Source: Pseudomonadota bacterium
Lineage (GTDB): Bacteria; Myxococcota_A; UBA796; GCA-2862545
Direction of reading: 5' to 3'
Assembly (NCBI GenBank): GCA_023954855.1
Contig: JAGSGY010000003.1
Span: forward strand, 1-64,000
DNA length: 64,000 bases
Below, piece after piece: positions 9,520-17,321 of this stretch. The notes beneath the pieces are model-generated. The model searched no databases. It saw only the letters and a list, made by a program, of their open reading frames with translations, and was not told the DNA's origin. How positions within the stretch are numbered: position 1 is the stretch's first letter; the number at the start of each line of letters is the position of its first letter. The position numbers and the translations under genes were made by a program.

Positions 9520-10211
9520 CCGGGGTCGCGCCAGCGGTATCCAGCGCCGACCACGGTTTCGATCGAAGCGAAGGAGGCGTCGACCTCTTCGAGCTTGCGG
9601 CGAAGGCGCCGCACATAGGTGTCAACGATGCGCTCGGCGACGACGCTGTCATCTCCGCGCATGCGCTCCATCAGCTGAGTGCGGGAGTAGACGACGCCGG
9701 GGCGGCCGGCGAGCACCTCGAGCAACCGAAACTCGGTGACCGTGACGCGGATGACGGTGGTGCTGTACCGCACTTCGAGCCGCTCGGAGTCCAACATCAG
9801 CAGACCGCGTTCGATGCGCGGCGTCTGCTGTGGAGGCCCGGCCGCGAGGGCTTCGCGGCGGAGAAGTGCAGCAGCGCGGGCGAGCAAGATGCGGGTCGAG
9901 AAGGGCTTTGCGACGTAGTCATCGGCCCCCAACTCAAGGCCGAGCGCTTCGTCGATCTCGGAATCTCGACTCGTCAGCAGCACGATGGGGGTGCGGACCC
10001 CGCCTTCGCGTAGGCGGCGCGTGAGGCTAAAGCCGTCCACATGCGGCATGTTTACGTCCGAGACGATGAGCTCTGGCTTGTGCTGATCAGCCGCGGCCAG
10101 ACCTTCGCGTCCGTCCGCTGCGACAGACACGCGATGACCCGCATCCTCGAACGCCATGGCGAGGGCGTCGAGAAGGCTGCGGTCGTCATCGATGAGCAGT
10201 ACGTGGGCCAC
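9516..10211 (-). CDS. OmpR-family response regulator
   Basis: A receiver domain covers residues 1-115, with acidic pocket D8-D9, phospho-acceptor D52 in [11 protein letters not shown], and a lysine in AKPFS. A winged-helix DNA-binding domain fills residues 130-231, ending TVVGAGYRW as in OmpR/PhoB proteins. It is the first gene of the pair, and its sensor kinase follows with a 4-bp overlap. The start is GTG at 10211. There is no Shine-Dalgarno; instead TAGTAT ends 6 nt upstream inside a short palindrome, so the message may be leaderless and the palindrome a place for autoregulation. Confidence 0.92.
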   Translation of the reverse strand: MAHVLLIDDDRSLLDALAMAFEDAGHRVSVAADGREGLAAADQHKPELIVSDVNMPHVDGFSLTRRLREGGVRTPIVLLTSRDSEIDEALGLELGADDYVAKPFSTRILLARAAALLRREALAAGPPQQTPRIERGLLMLDSERLEVRYSTTVIRVTVTEFRLLEVLAGRPGVVYSRTQLMERMRGDDSVVAERIVDTYVRRLRRKLEEVDASFASIETVVGAGYRWRDPG

Positions 10212-10217
10212 GTCGGG

Positions 10218-10223
10218 ATACTA
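10218..10223 (-). promoter_or_regulatory. Putative -10 element of a leaderless promoter inside a small palindrome
   Basis: TAGTAT on the minus strand ends exactly six bases before the GTG at 10211. It lies in the palindrome GGATAGTATCC (10216-10226). There is no ribosome binding site upstream of the GTG. Confidence 0.4.
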
Positions 10224-10256
10224 TCCGCTGGGGGAGGGACGCTGCCGTCGAAGAGC

Positions 10257-11441
10257 GTGGATCTGCTGGTCATCGGCGCAGGGGTGGTCGGCCTGACGGT
10301 GGCTCGATCCGCTATTCTTAGGCATCCAACGCTACGTGTTCTGGTTGTGGACAAGGAGCCCTTTGTCGGCGCACACGCGAGTGGCCGCAACTCCGGCGTG
10401 CTGCATTCGGGCGTCTACTACAAGGCGGGGACCCTAAAGGCGCGCTTCTGCGTCGACGGCAACCGCGCTTGGCGTAGCTGGTGCGAAGAGGCCGGCGTCG
10501 CTGTGCGCAGCTGTGGAAAGGTCATCGTCGCCCAGACGGAGGCCGACGTTGCCAAGCTGGAGACGCTGCACTCCCGGGGAACGTCTTCAGGCGTACGTCT
10601 GGAGTGGCTGGACGGTAAGCAACTCGAGGCCATCGAACCGGCGGCCCGAACCCACCAGAGGGCGCTGTGGTGCTCCGACACGGGTGCCTTCGACCCAGAG
10701 GAGGTCATGCTGGCGCTTGCGGATGAACTCGCTGCGCGAGGCGTCGAGATCCGTCTCGACTGCGGGTTCGAGCGACGCGAAGACGACGCCGTGGTCGTGG
10801 GGGGCGAGACCGTGAAGGTCGGCCATGTCGTGAATGCAGCGGGGCTGCAGGCCGACAAGGTGGCTCGCCTCTGGAACGCAGGTGAGCACTACCGGATCCT
10901 GCCGTTTCGGGGGCTGTATCTGTACGGAGAGCCGGAGATTCAGTTCAGAACGCACATCTATCCGGTGCCCGACCTCACGATGCCGTTTCTCGGCGTGCAC
11001 TTCACCGTGACGCGTGGCGGGAGGACCAAGATCGGGCCCACCGCGATGCCTGCCTTGTGGCGGGAGCAGTACGGCGGTCTCAGTGGCTTGGTGCCCGGCG
11101 AGATGCTCCAGATCGGCGCGGACCAACTCGGTATGCTCCTCTCTGATCCGACCGTTCGGCGCCTTGGGATGAGCGAGCTGCGCAAGCTCTCGCGCTCTCA
11201 GCTTCTCGCCGATGCGCGCGCCCTTGTGAACGGGCTAGACGCGCGGCAATGGACGTCGTGGGGGCGTCCAGGCATTCGTGCACAGCTGCTGGACCTAAAG
11301 ACGAGGCGGCTGCACATGGACTTCGTGGTGGAGCCAGCCGAGCGATCGACGCATGTGCTCAATGCCATCTCCCCCGCCTTTACCTGTGCGCTGCCGTTCG
11401 CCGACCATGTGGTCGAGACCTACTTGCCCTTCGGTCGCTGA
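10257..11441 (+). CDS. lhgO: L-2-hydroxyglutarate oxidase (FAD-dependent, DAO family)
   Basis: The enzyme oxidises L-2-hydroxyglutarate to 2-oxoglutarate with FAD. The N-terminus shows the dinucleotide-binding LLVIGAGVVGLTVARSA. Then comes HASGRNSGVLHSGVYY, the SGRNSGVxHxGxYY signature of LhgO/YgaF. Later segments FRGLYLY and KIGPTAMPALWRE also match the family. Length (about 394 residues) is normal. I chose the GTG at 10257 because it starts the FAD-binding strand directly; the frame is open upstream but that part would run into the divergent regulator gene. The ribosome binding site is weak. Its last 22 bp overlap the convergent TIGR02757 gene. Confidence 0.9.
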   Translation: MDLLVIGAGVVGLTVARSAILRHPTLRVLVVDKEPFVGAHASGRNSGVLHSGVYYKAGTLKARFCVDGNRAWRSWCEEAGVAVRSCGKVIVAQTEADVAKLETLHSRGTSSGVRLEWLDGKQLEAIEPAARTHQRALWCSDTGAFDPEEVMLALADELAARGVEIRLDCGFERREDDAVVVGGETVKVGHVVNAAGLQADKVARLWNAGEHYRILPFRGLYLYGEPEIQFRTHIYPVPDLTMPFLGVHFTVTRGGRTKIGPTAMPALWREQYGGLSGLVPGEMLQIGADQLGMLLSDPTVRRLGMSELRKLSRSQLLADARALVNGLDARQWTSWGRPGIRAQLLDLKTRRLHMDFVVEPAERSTHVLNAISPAFTCALPFADHVVETYLPFGR

Positions 11442-12283
11442 CCGCCTCTTCCGACGGTGCAGAGTCGCCGCAGGGCGCACTCGGGACACACGGCTTCGCT
11501 GAATTGGCTCGTGCAGCTTCCGCTGATCCCGAGGTGTGCGAGAGCGAAGTCGAATCGAACGGGGTCGTCAGCATCCCAAGCGCCGAGCGCTGCGGTGATG
11601 GCCTCTGCGGTGCGCCAGTTCGCCGTCGCTCTGTCCGTCAGACCGACCAATCTCGCGATGCGATGCACGTGGGTATCGAGGGGAATGACGAGGGTTGCCG
11701 GAGGAATGTGGGTCCAGATCCCGAAGTCGATGCCATCGGATGGGCGCACCATCCACCGCAAGAACATGCACCAGCGCTTGCAGGCCGAGCCGCCGGCTGG
11801 TGAGGAAAGAAAGGCCTTGCGGCCGCGGGTGAGGGGGCCCTCGCAGTGCTCTTCAGCGGCCGTGGCGAGGACCGCTACACCCTGGGTCAACGCCGCGCGA
11901 GCTGTCTCGCCAGCGAAGGCGCAGGCAAGGGTCCCGTATGTGTCGAGGACATCGCGCAGGGCGGCGGTGATCCCCACAAAGTCATCGGGGCGAATCCATC
12001 GGTAGTTCAGGGTCTTGAGGGCACCTGGCTGGCTACCGTCGAACGTGTCGACCCACCGTCTCGGACCCCCGTGTGCGTCTGCCTCGGCGAGCAACAGCTC
12101 CAGCGGCTTGGCGAAGCTTGCGACCCGACCAAAGGCGAGCTGAGAAGCGAAGAAGGCTGCAACCTCGATGTCTCGGGGGTCCTGGTAGCGGTGTGGGAAG
12201 GCCACGGGATCAGCCGCTCGCCGCACATCCACGTCGGTGGAGTGCAGCAAGGCATGCAGCGCCCGACCCACGTCCTCGGTCAT
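11420..12283 (-). CDS. TIGR02757 family protein (DUF2400), HhH/Fe-S-like
   Basis: This 287-residue protein matches TIGR02757 by its order of motifs: DPRDIEVAAFFASQLAFGR near residue 36, KRWCMFLRWMVRP in the middle, and PLDTHVHRIARLVGL. A C-terminal cysteine set of spacing C-x8-C-x2-C-x5-C resembles the 4Fe-4S loop of HhH-GPD DNA glycosylases. The biochemical role of the family is not established; a nucleic-acid function is inferred from fold resemblance. The ATG overlaps the stop of the upstream quinone-reductase fusion by 4 bp, so the two are co-translated. Confidence 0.85.
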   Translation of the reverse strand: MTEDVGRALHALLHSTDVDVRRAADPVAFPHRYQDPRDIEVAAFFASQLAFGRVASFAKPLELLLAEADAHGGPRRWVDTFDGSQPGALKTLNYRWIRPDDFVGITAALRDVLDTYGTLACAFAGETARAALTQGVAVLATAAEEHCEGPLTRGRKAFLSSPAGGSACKRWCMFLRWMVRPSDGIDFGIWTHIPPATLVIPLDTHVHRIARLVGLTDRATANWRTAEAITAALGAWDADDPVRFDFALAHLGISGSCTSQFSEAVCPECALRRLCTVGRGGQRPKGK

Positions 12284-13557
12284 TGGCGAATGCCGTCCAG
12301 TGCATCAACGAGGGCAAAGTCAAGCGCGGTGATGGCGTCCGCATCGTGGGTGCGAAGCCGGAGCGTGACACGGCTGTAGCTGTTGTGAATGTCCGGGTGG
12401 TGGTTGAACGCCTCGGCCTTGTCGGCCACGTGTGTGAGGTACGCCATGGCGTCGCCAAAACTCGCGAAGTCGAGGTCGCAGACCAAATGGTCCTCTTCCA
12501 GACGCCAGCGAGTGCGGCCCTTCAGGTGCTCGCCGACCTGTTCGGCCGAGAGACGGGTGGCCTCTGGCGGTGCGGGGAAGGGGGGCTCGGCGTGCCCCGC
12601 GACGGGTAGCGCTCCCTGCTGCACGGTGTTGACCGGGAAAAAGTCACGAGGCCCGCCGGGGATAATGCGCTTGGGGTTGATCGACTCGTGGCTGCGGTAG
12701 TAGTGCTCGATGATGTGGTCGAGGTGGCAGGTCTCCGCCACTCCCGGAACCGCGTAGACGCGCTGGGTGTGTGCGTAGAGGTTCGGGTAATCGCGAATCG
12801 CGCGGCGATTGCACTTGAAGTGGCCGAAGTAGACGGCATCAAAGCGAAACAGGGTCGTGAACAGAAACAGATCCGCTTCGGTGAGCTGGCCGCCGACCAG
12901 CCACTGCTTGCCCTCAAGCTCGCGCTCGAGCTGGTCGAGCTCGGCGAACAACGAGGTGAACGCCCGTGTGTATGCGGCCTGGGATGTCGCGAATCCGCAG
13001 CGGTACACCCCGTTGTTGACCGAGTTGTAGAATCGGGCCGTCAGTGCGTCAACCTCAGCTTCGAGCTTCGCCGGGGTCAGGCTCGCCGGGGCGCCGAACG
13101 CGGGTGCGAGCACCCGGTCGAACATCCGAACAATCTCCCTCGATTCGTTGTTCACAATGGTCCGAGTTTCCCGGTCCCAAAGCACCGGCACAGTCACGCG
13201 GCAGGTGACGTCGGGATTGGCGACTCGGTAGATGTCGCGCAGAAAGTCCGCGTGGTTGACTTCATCCGCCCCACAGCCGTCCCGGGTCGAGAAGTGCCAG
13301 CCCTCCTGCGTCATGTAGGGGTCGACCACCTGTGCCGAGACGACATCCTCGAGCCCCAGCAGGCGACGCGCAATCAGCGTCCGATGGGCCCATGGGCAGG
13401 CGTAGGACACGTACAAGTGGTAGCGGCCAGCCTGCGGCGGATGCGGTCCCGACTTCTGAATCTGACCTCGAAACACGGACTCAGACCGCTTGAACTCGCC
13501 GGACGCATCGGTCGTCCAGAGCCTGTACGCCCACTTGCCGTTGATCAACTTGCCCAC
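12280..13557 (-). CDS. Fusion of glutathionyl-hydroquinone reductase (Xi-class GST) with a pterin-4a-carbinolamine dehydratase domain
   Basis: Residues 1 to about 315 form a glutathionyl-hydroquinone reductase of the YqjG/ECM4 type. C54 in YACPWAHRT is the catalytic cysteine, and ADLFLFTTLFRFD, CNRRAIRDYPNL and GPRDFFPVN are family segments. Residues 336-425 form a complete PCD/DCoH domain with FNHHPDIHNSYSRVTLRL and THD near the end, matching the dehydratase active-site pattern. The first part would reduce glutathionyl-hydroquinones; the second would recycle 4a-hydroxy-tetrahydropterin. Both halves look intact and the frame is continuous. The GTG at 13557 has GGAGG 5 nt upstream. I do not know this fusion as a described enzyme. 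Confidence 0.88.
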   Translation of the reverse strand: MGKLINGKWAYRLWTTDASGEFKRSESVFRGQIQKSGPHPPQAGRYHLYVSYACPWAHRTLIARRLLGLEDVVSAQVVDPYMTQEGWHFSTRDGCGADEVNHADFLRDIYRVANPDVTCRVTVPVLWDRETRTIVNNESREIVRMFDRVLAPAFGAPASLTPAKLEAEVDALTARFYNSVNNGVYRCGFATSQAAYTRAFTSLFAELDQLERELEGKQWLVGGQLTEADLFLFTTLFRFDAVYFGHFKCNRRAIRDYPNLYAHTQRVYAVPGVAETCHLDHIIEHYYRSHESINPKRIIPGGPRDFFPVNTVQQGALPVAGHAEPPFPAPPEATRLSAEQVGEHLKGRTRWRLEEDHLVCDLDFASFGDAMAYLTHVADKAEAFNHHPDIHNSYSRVTLRLRTHDADAITALDFALVDALDGIRQ

Positions 13558-13584
13558 GGTGACCTCCGCCCGTGCACTACCACT

Positions 13585-15291
13585 TCAGCGTGGCTCGCAC
13601 CGCGAGAACACCGCGTTGCAGATCAAGCGCATCCGCCGTCCGGCCTCCACGGTGATTCGGCCTGCGACGACCGTGCCTCGCTCGGGGAAAGTGGCCTCAA
13701 CGACGTAGACGCCCGCCGGTACGCGGCCCGGCGGGTAGCTTCCCTGGTCACCGACCAGTGTGACCGCACTGTGGTCTCCACCGACGGACACGACGCCGGT
13801 GAGACGCCGTGGTGCGCTGGGCGCAACGGGCGTTGGAGAGTCGGTGGGCTGTGCCGGCTGTGCAGTGGGGCTGGCCACCCGGGACGGCTCGGGTTCTGCC
13901 TCCGCGTCGGAGGGCTCGGGAATGTCGATCTCGGACTCGCCCAGCTCGGGGACCGGTTCGAGAACGGAGCGGGCCGGCGCCGAGGGAGAGCTTGGAGCTC
14001 GGTTGATCGTGACGATGCGCTCGGGCGGGTTGAGAGCGAAGGTGGTGAGGCCGCCGATCGCGAGGAGGGAAGCGACGAGGAGCACCACCGAGGCGATGGC
14101 CCATGCCCGCGCTGCGACCGTGCCCTCCGGCGTGAGATCCCGGGTCGCCAGCGCGGTCAAGGTCAGAGGTTCCGGCTCCGCGGGGGGCGGCTCCACGAAG
14201 GCGGGTATGGGCTGCTCGTCGGTGTAGGTGCGGACGAGCTCACCGGTCACCTCTGGCGGCAGTCCGAGTGCTGCGGCCACACTGGGCGCATCGGCCACCG
14301 ACTCCTCTTCATCGCCGCTGGCGACGCCCTCTTCGACAATGGTGCCGGAGAGCCGGTCGAGGGGGAGTCGTCCCGTCCGCTCGACCACCATTGGAACCGT
14401 TCGCTCCGCCCAGTCTCGGAGTGACTCGCCTCCCACTTCGCGGCGCGCCTCCGAGGCCATGCTCTCGACATTTCGCGAGGGCGGGCGGTCCTCGGGATCA
14501 TAGGCGAGCAAAGAGCGCACGAACTCGACCACGCTGGGGACCTTGCCGCCGGTCGTCGCGCTCAGCTGCTCCATGCCTTTCTTGATGCGCTGGTGGTGCC
14601 GGACGGGGTTGCCCGAAGCTCGACCGAACGGTGCGCCCACCAAACACTCGAACAACAGAGCGCCAATGCTGTAGACATCGCCGGCGGGCGAGTCCACGCC
14701 GTCCAGGCGCTCTGGGGACACGTATTCCCACGAGCCGAAACCCCGGCTGGTGGTGTTCGCTTCGCGGCGTTCGAAGTCGGCGGTTGCGATGCCGAAGTCG
14801 AGGACCTTGGGCCCTCCGCCAGCGGGGATCTGCACGTTCGACGGCTTGATGTCGCGGTGAAGGATGCGCAGCGGTCTGCCGTCGGGGCCAGGGGTGTTGT
14901 AGGCGGTGTAGAGGGCTCCAGCGAGCTCCGAGGCGATCTCCAAGGCAGCTGCGGGTGGAAGTGGCCCTGTGGTCTCGATGCACTGCTTCAGCGTCGCGCC
15001 CGACACGTACTCCATGACGATGGTCCAGTGACCGTTGAGCTGGACCAACCCATCCACTTGCACGATCGCACGATGACGCACCATCCCAAGGATTCGCGCC
15101 TCATCGCGCAGCCGTCGCATGATGTCGTCGGCCCGCTTGTGCTGAGCGTGGAGCATCTTGAGAGCGACCTGCTTCGAGAAGCCGCCTCCACCGAGGAGCT
15201 CGGCCCGGTAGACGGTGCCGAAGCCTCCTTGGCCGATTGGGGCCACCACGCGGTAACAACGGCCTCCGCCGCCTCCCCCTAGGGCATCCAT
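13585..15291 (-). CDS. Membrane Ser/Thr protein kinase (Hanks type)
   Basis: A cytoplasmic kinase domain fills residues 12-290: glycine loop IGQGGFGTVY, K45, catalytic HRDIKPSN (D147) and DFG (D165), and an SPERLDG segment. A proline- and acid-rich linker follows, one membrane segment at about 405-430, and an extracytoplasmic C-terminus that ends in a PEGA-like beta region (GVYVVEATFPERG) and two cysteines. The layout is that of bacterial PknB-like receptor kinases. The start overlaps the end of the upstream secreted-protein gene by 13 bp, so the two are likely co-expressed and perhaps partners. Confidence 0.9.
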   Translation of the reverse strand: MDALGGGGGGRCYRVVAPIGQGGFGTVYRAELLGGGGFSKQVALKMLHAQHKRADDIMRRLRDEARILGMVRHRAIVQVDGLVQLNGHWTIVMEYVSGATLKQCIETTGPLPPAAALEIASELAGALYTAYNTPGPDGRPLRILHRDIKPSNVQIPAGGGPKVLDFGIATADFERREANTTSRGFGSWEYVSPERLDGVDSPAGDVYSIGALLFECLVGAPFGRASGNPVRHHQRIKKGMEQLSATTGGKVPSVVEFVRSLLAYDPEDRPPSRNVESMASEARREVGGESLRDWAERTVPMVVERTGRLPLDRLSGTIVEEGVASGDEEESVADAPSVAAALGLPPEVTGELVRTYTDEQPIPAFVEPPPAEPEPLTLTALATRDLTPEGTVAARAWAIASVVLLVASLLAIGGLTTFALNPPERIVTINRAPSSPSAPARSVLEPVPELGESEIDIPEPSDAEAEPEPSRVASPTAQPAQPTDSPTPVAPSAPRRLTGVVSVGGDHSAVTLVGDQGSYPPGRVPAGVYVVEATFPERGTVVAGRITVEAGRRMRLICNAVFSRCEPR

Positions 15292-16097
15292 GCGGGCATC
15301 CAGGCATCGGGGGCAGCAGCGACCCCGCCCAACCCCAAGGCGGTGAAGGTGAGCGCCTCGAAGGCGAAGAACTGCCGGTTTGCGCGCCGCTTTACGGTGT
15401 GGAGGTCCTCATACGCGGTGCTGGGGTCTCGAAATTGCCCACGGCTTCCCAGACTGGCTCCGAGAAACGCCAAGCCACCCGCAAGCGCCACCGCTCCAGC
15501 AGATCCAGCCACGACACGCCGAACTGGGAGCGTTCTCTTTCCACGGACGGAGCTCGGCGGTGGCATGCCCGGCATCAGGTACCCGCTGTAGTGGATCGCG
15601 TCCGCGTCGCCGACCTGAAACACCGCGGGCAGGTCGCGCGGACGAAGGTCGCTGGCCTCGCCGTCAACCCAGGTGGGTTGCTCGAGCCGCAGAGGCGAGA
15701 GACGTGGGGGACCTGCATCCGCCGCGCGCTCAAACTGTACCCGGAGGGGGTGGCCGGCAGGCGCGATCTTGGGAGGTAGGTCGTAGTCGGGGTCCAGCGC
15801 ATGAGCTCGGCGGAAGCTCGTGACGGTACGCTCCTCGCTGCCGACTGCGAAGCCGTCGAGTGCCTCGAGTCGGTGGTAGGCCGCGGCATCTTGGGCGCTC
15901 ACGACCGCTTCGAGGCAGCTGAGCGCGATTCGGGCGTTGTCCCGGGCTGCGTTGAACGTGTCGAGGTCCATGGCGTAGAAGGCGACCACGGCGGTCTCGT
16001 AAGCCTCGGTCAGATCGGACGAGGAAGACGGGCATGGCGCGGCCTGGGCCAGACTTGCTGACAACAGGGTGATGAGTGCGAACAGCGGCACGCGCAT
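15279..16097 (-). CDS. Secreted hypothetical protein upstream of the Ser/Thr kinase
   Basis: This 272-residue protein has a clear signal peptide (cleavage after AQA, about residue 19). A helical region rich in Ala/Asp resembles TPR-like helices, and two hydrophobic segments follow (about 195-213 and 243-262). I do not recognise a family, though short secreted TPR-like proteins often accompany kinases in Myxococcota. Its stop lies 13 bp inside the kinase gene. No Shine-Dalgarno precedes the ATG at 16097; TAACCT ends exactly 6 nt upstream, a leaderless arrangement. Confidence 0.7.
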   Translation of the reverse strand: MRVPLFALITLLSASLAQAAPCPSSSSDLTEAYETAVVAFYAMDLDTFNAARDNARIALSCLEAVVSAQDAAAYHRLEALDGFAVGSEERTVTSFRRAHALDPDYDLPPKIAPAGHPLRVQFERAADAGPPRLSPLRLEQPTWVDGEASDLRPRDLPAVFQVGDADAIHYSGYLMPGMPPPSSVRGKRTLPVRRVVAGSAGAVALAGGLAFLGASLGSRGQFRDPSTAYEDLHTVKRRANRQFFAFEALTFTALGLGGVAAAPDAWMPAWMP

Positions 16098-16103
16098 GCG
16101 CTC

Positions 16104-16109
16104 AGGTTA
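16104..16109 (-). promoter_or_regulatory. Putative -10 element of a leaderless promoter
   Basis: TAACCT on the minus strand ends exactly six bases before the ATG at 16097, with no ribosome binding site. It probably drives the secreted-protein/kinase pair. Confidence 0.4.
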
Positions 16110-16150
16110 GCACCCCGATGGTGAGCTATACGACCGATGGAGGTCCTCTC

Positions 16151-17152
16151 ATGTCTGCCGTTGCCGGTCTTCGTCGCCACTGCCTGGCTGCCGCCCGTAC
16201 CGCAGGGGCCCTCGCACTTTGTGTGGCGATGGCGCCAGCCGAGGCGGCGGTCACCGATCTTCCGGCCTTTGGCTGGGACTGGGAAGCAGGCCATGTCTAC
16301 TTCCTCGAGGCGAGCGTCGCGGGGGTGCCCATCGCCTTGTCCAAGGATCAGAATCGCGACGTTGTCGTGCAGGGATTCACGATCCAGCTGGCGCTCAAGT
16401 GCGGTTCACCGGAGCGGGAGTCCAAGCGTCAGTACGAGGTGCGGTGCGATGTTCAGGACTTCGCGCTGCAGGCCAAGCCCCGTCCGAGCGACGCAGGCCG
16501 TACCCAAGACGTGCTTGAGGAGATGGACGACAAGATCTCGGGTGCCTGGCTCCAGATGCGCTTTCACGACAACGGAAGTCTGGTGAACTTCCAGCTCGAG
16601 GGCCTGAAGACCCACAACCGCAAAGAAAACCGCATGGCCGAGAACATGCGGCTGATCTTGCACCGCGCTGTGGCCGGACTGGACCTTCGCCTTCCCACAC
16701 GTCCGATTGACCGCGAGTTCGGCGTGTGGGGCCAGTACGAGTCGGTCATCACGATGTACCCGTCCGGCACCGGCACCGCGGGTGCGGCTGAGATGGTGCA
16801 CCTCGTCAAGCAGCGCGTCGGGGACAGCATTGCGATCGAGACCGCTGGACGTGCAGCCATCTCTCCGTCGGGAGGCAACGACACCTTCGACACACGCATC
16901 GAGTCCCGCACCGTCTTCAACATCGACGATGGCTACATGGTGGAGCGCATCTGGGTTGCTGAGGGGTGGGCCACCGCGGGTTCCGCATCGGCGGAAGCCG
17001 GCCAGAGGCCGTACGCGCAGGCAGGGCGCCTGTTTGTGATCCGCGACAACGAAGAGATGCCGGTGTTCATGAACACCGAGGAACTCGGCCCGAGCCCAAC
17101 GAAGCTCTCGGATCCGGAGGCGACTGGTGGAGTCCTTCCCAACGAAATGTAG
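16151..17152 (+). CDS. Secreted hypothetical protein
   Basis: This 333-residue protein has a long signal peptide (cleavage near AEA, about residue 33). The mature part is beta-rich with repeated VxxRIESRTVFNIDDGYM-like strands. It looks like the secreted DUF6263-type proteins, but I cannot assign a family with confidence. The ATG at 16151 was chosen because GGAGG lies 7 nt upstream; the frame is open further 5' without a better site. A TATACG -10-like element lies about 18 nt before the ATG. The Trm112-like gene starts 26 bp inside its 3' end, so it heads the operon that runs through the HEAT-cyclophilin gene. Confidence 0.7.
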   Translation: MSAVAGLRRHCLAAARTAGALALCVAMAPAEAAVTDLPAFGWDWEAGHVYFLEASVAGVPIALSKDQNRDVVVQGFTIQLALKCGSPERESKRQYEVRCDVQDFALQAKPRPSDAGRTQDVLEEMDDKISGAWLQMRFHDNGSLVNFQLEGLKTHNRKENRMAENMRLILHRAVAGLDLRLPTRPIDREFGVWGQYESVITMYPSGTGTAGAAEMVHLVKQRVGDSIAIETAGRAAISPSGGNDTFDTRIESRTVFNIDDGYMVERIWVAEGWATAGSASAEAGQRPYAQAGRLFVIRDNEEMPVFMNTEELGPSPTKLSDPEATGGVLPNEM

Positions 17153-17321
17153 GTTGCCCGCCGAGGCACTCGATCGGCTGATCTGCCCGATGTGCCGCGT
17201 GTCAGTGCGCGAGAACGAGGGCTGGATGGTGGGCGCGTGCGGACACCGCTTTCCCATTGTGAACGGCGTGCCGCACATGGCCGAGGAGTTCGCAAAGAGA
17301 GAGGTCTCCGATGTGGGCTAG
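17127..17321 (+). CDS. Trm112-like zinc-binding protein
   Basis: This small protein (64 residues) contains LICPMCRVSV near residue 19 and a later CGHRFPIVNGVPHM, the two halves of the Trm112/UPF0434 domain. Bacterial relatives are often linked to methyltransferases. Only three of the four usual cysteines are visible (CPMC and ACGH), so a histidine may complete the zinc site. The GTG at 17127 has GGAGG 6 nt upstream and overlaps the previous gene by 26 bp. Its end overlaps the HEAT-cyclophilin gene by 11 bp. No methyltransferase gene lies nearby. Confidence 0.75.
   Translation: MESFPTKCRLPAEALDRLICPMCRVSVRENEGWMVGACGHRFPIVNGVPHMAEEFAKREVSDVG

Noticed and set aside
12688-14424. A plus-strand open frame opposite the quinone reductase and kinase genes
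   Set aside because: It spans two real genes and the gap between them, with biased Val/Arg/Gly composition and no motif.
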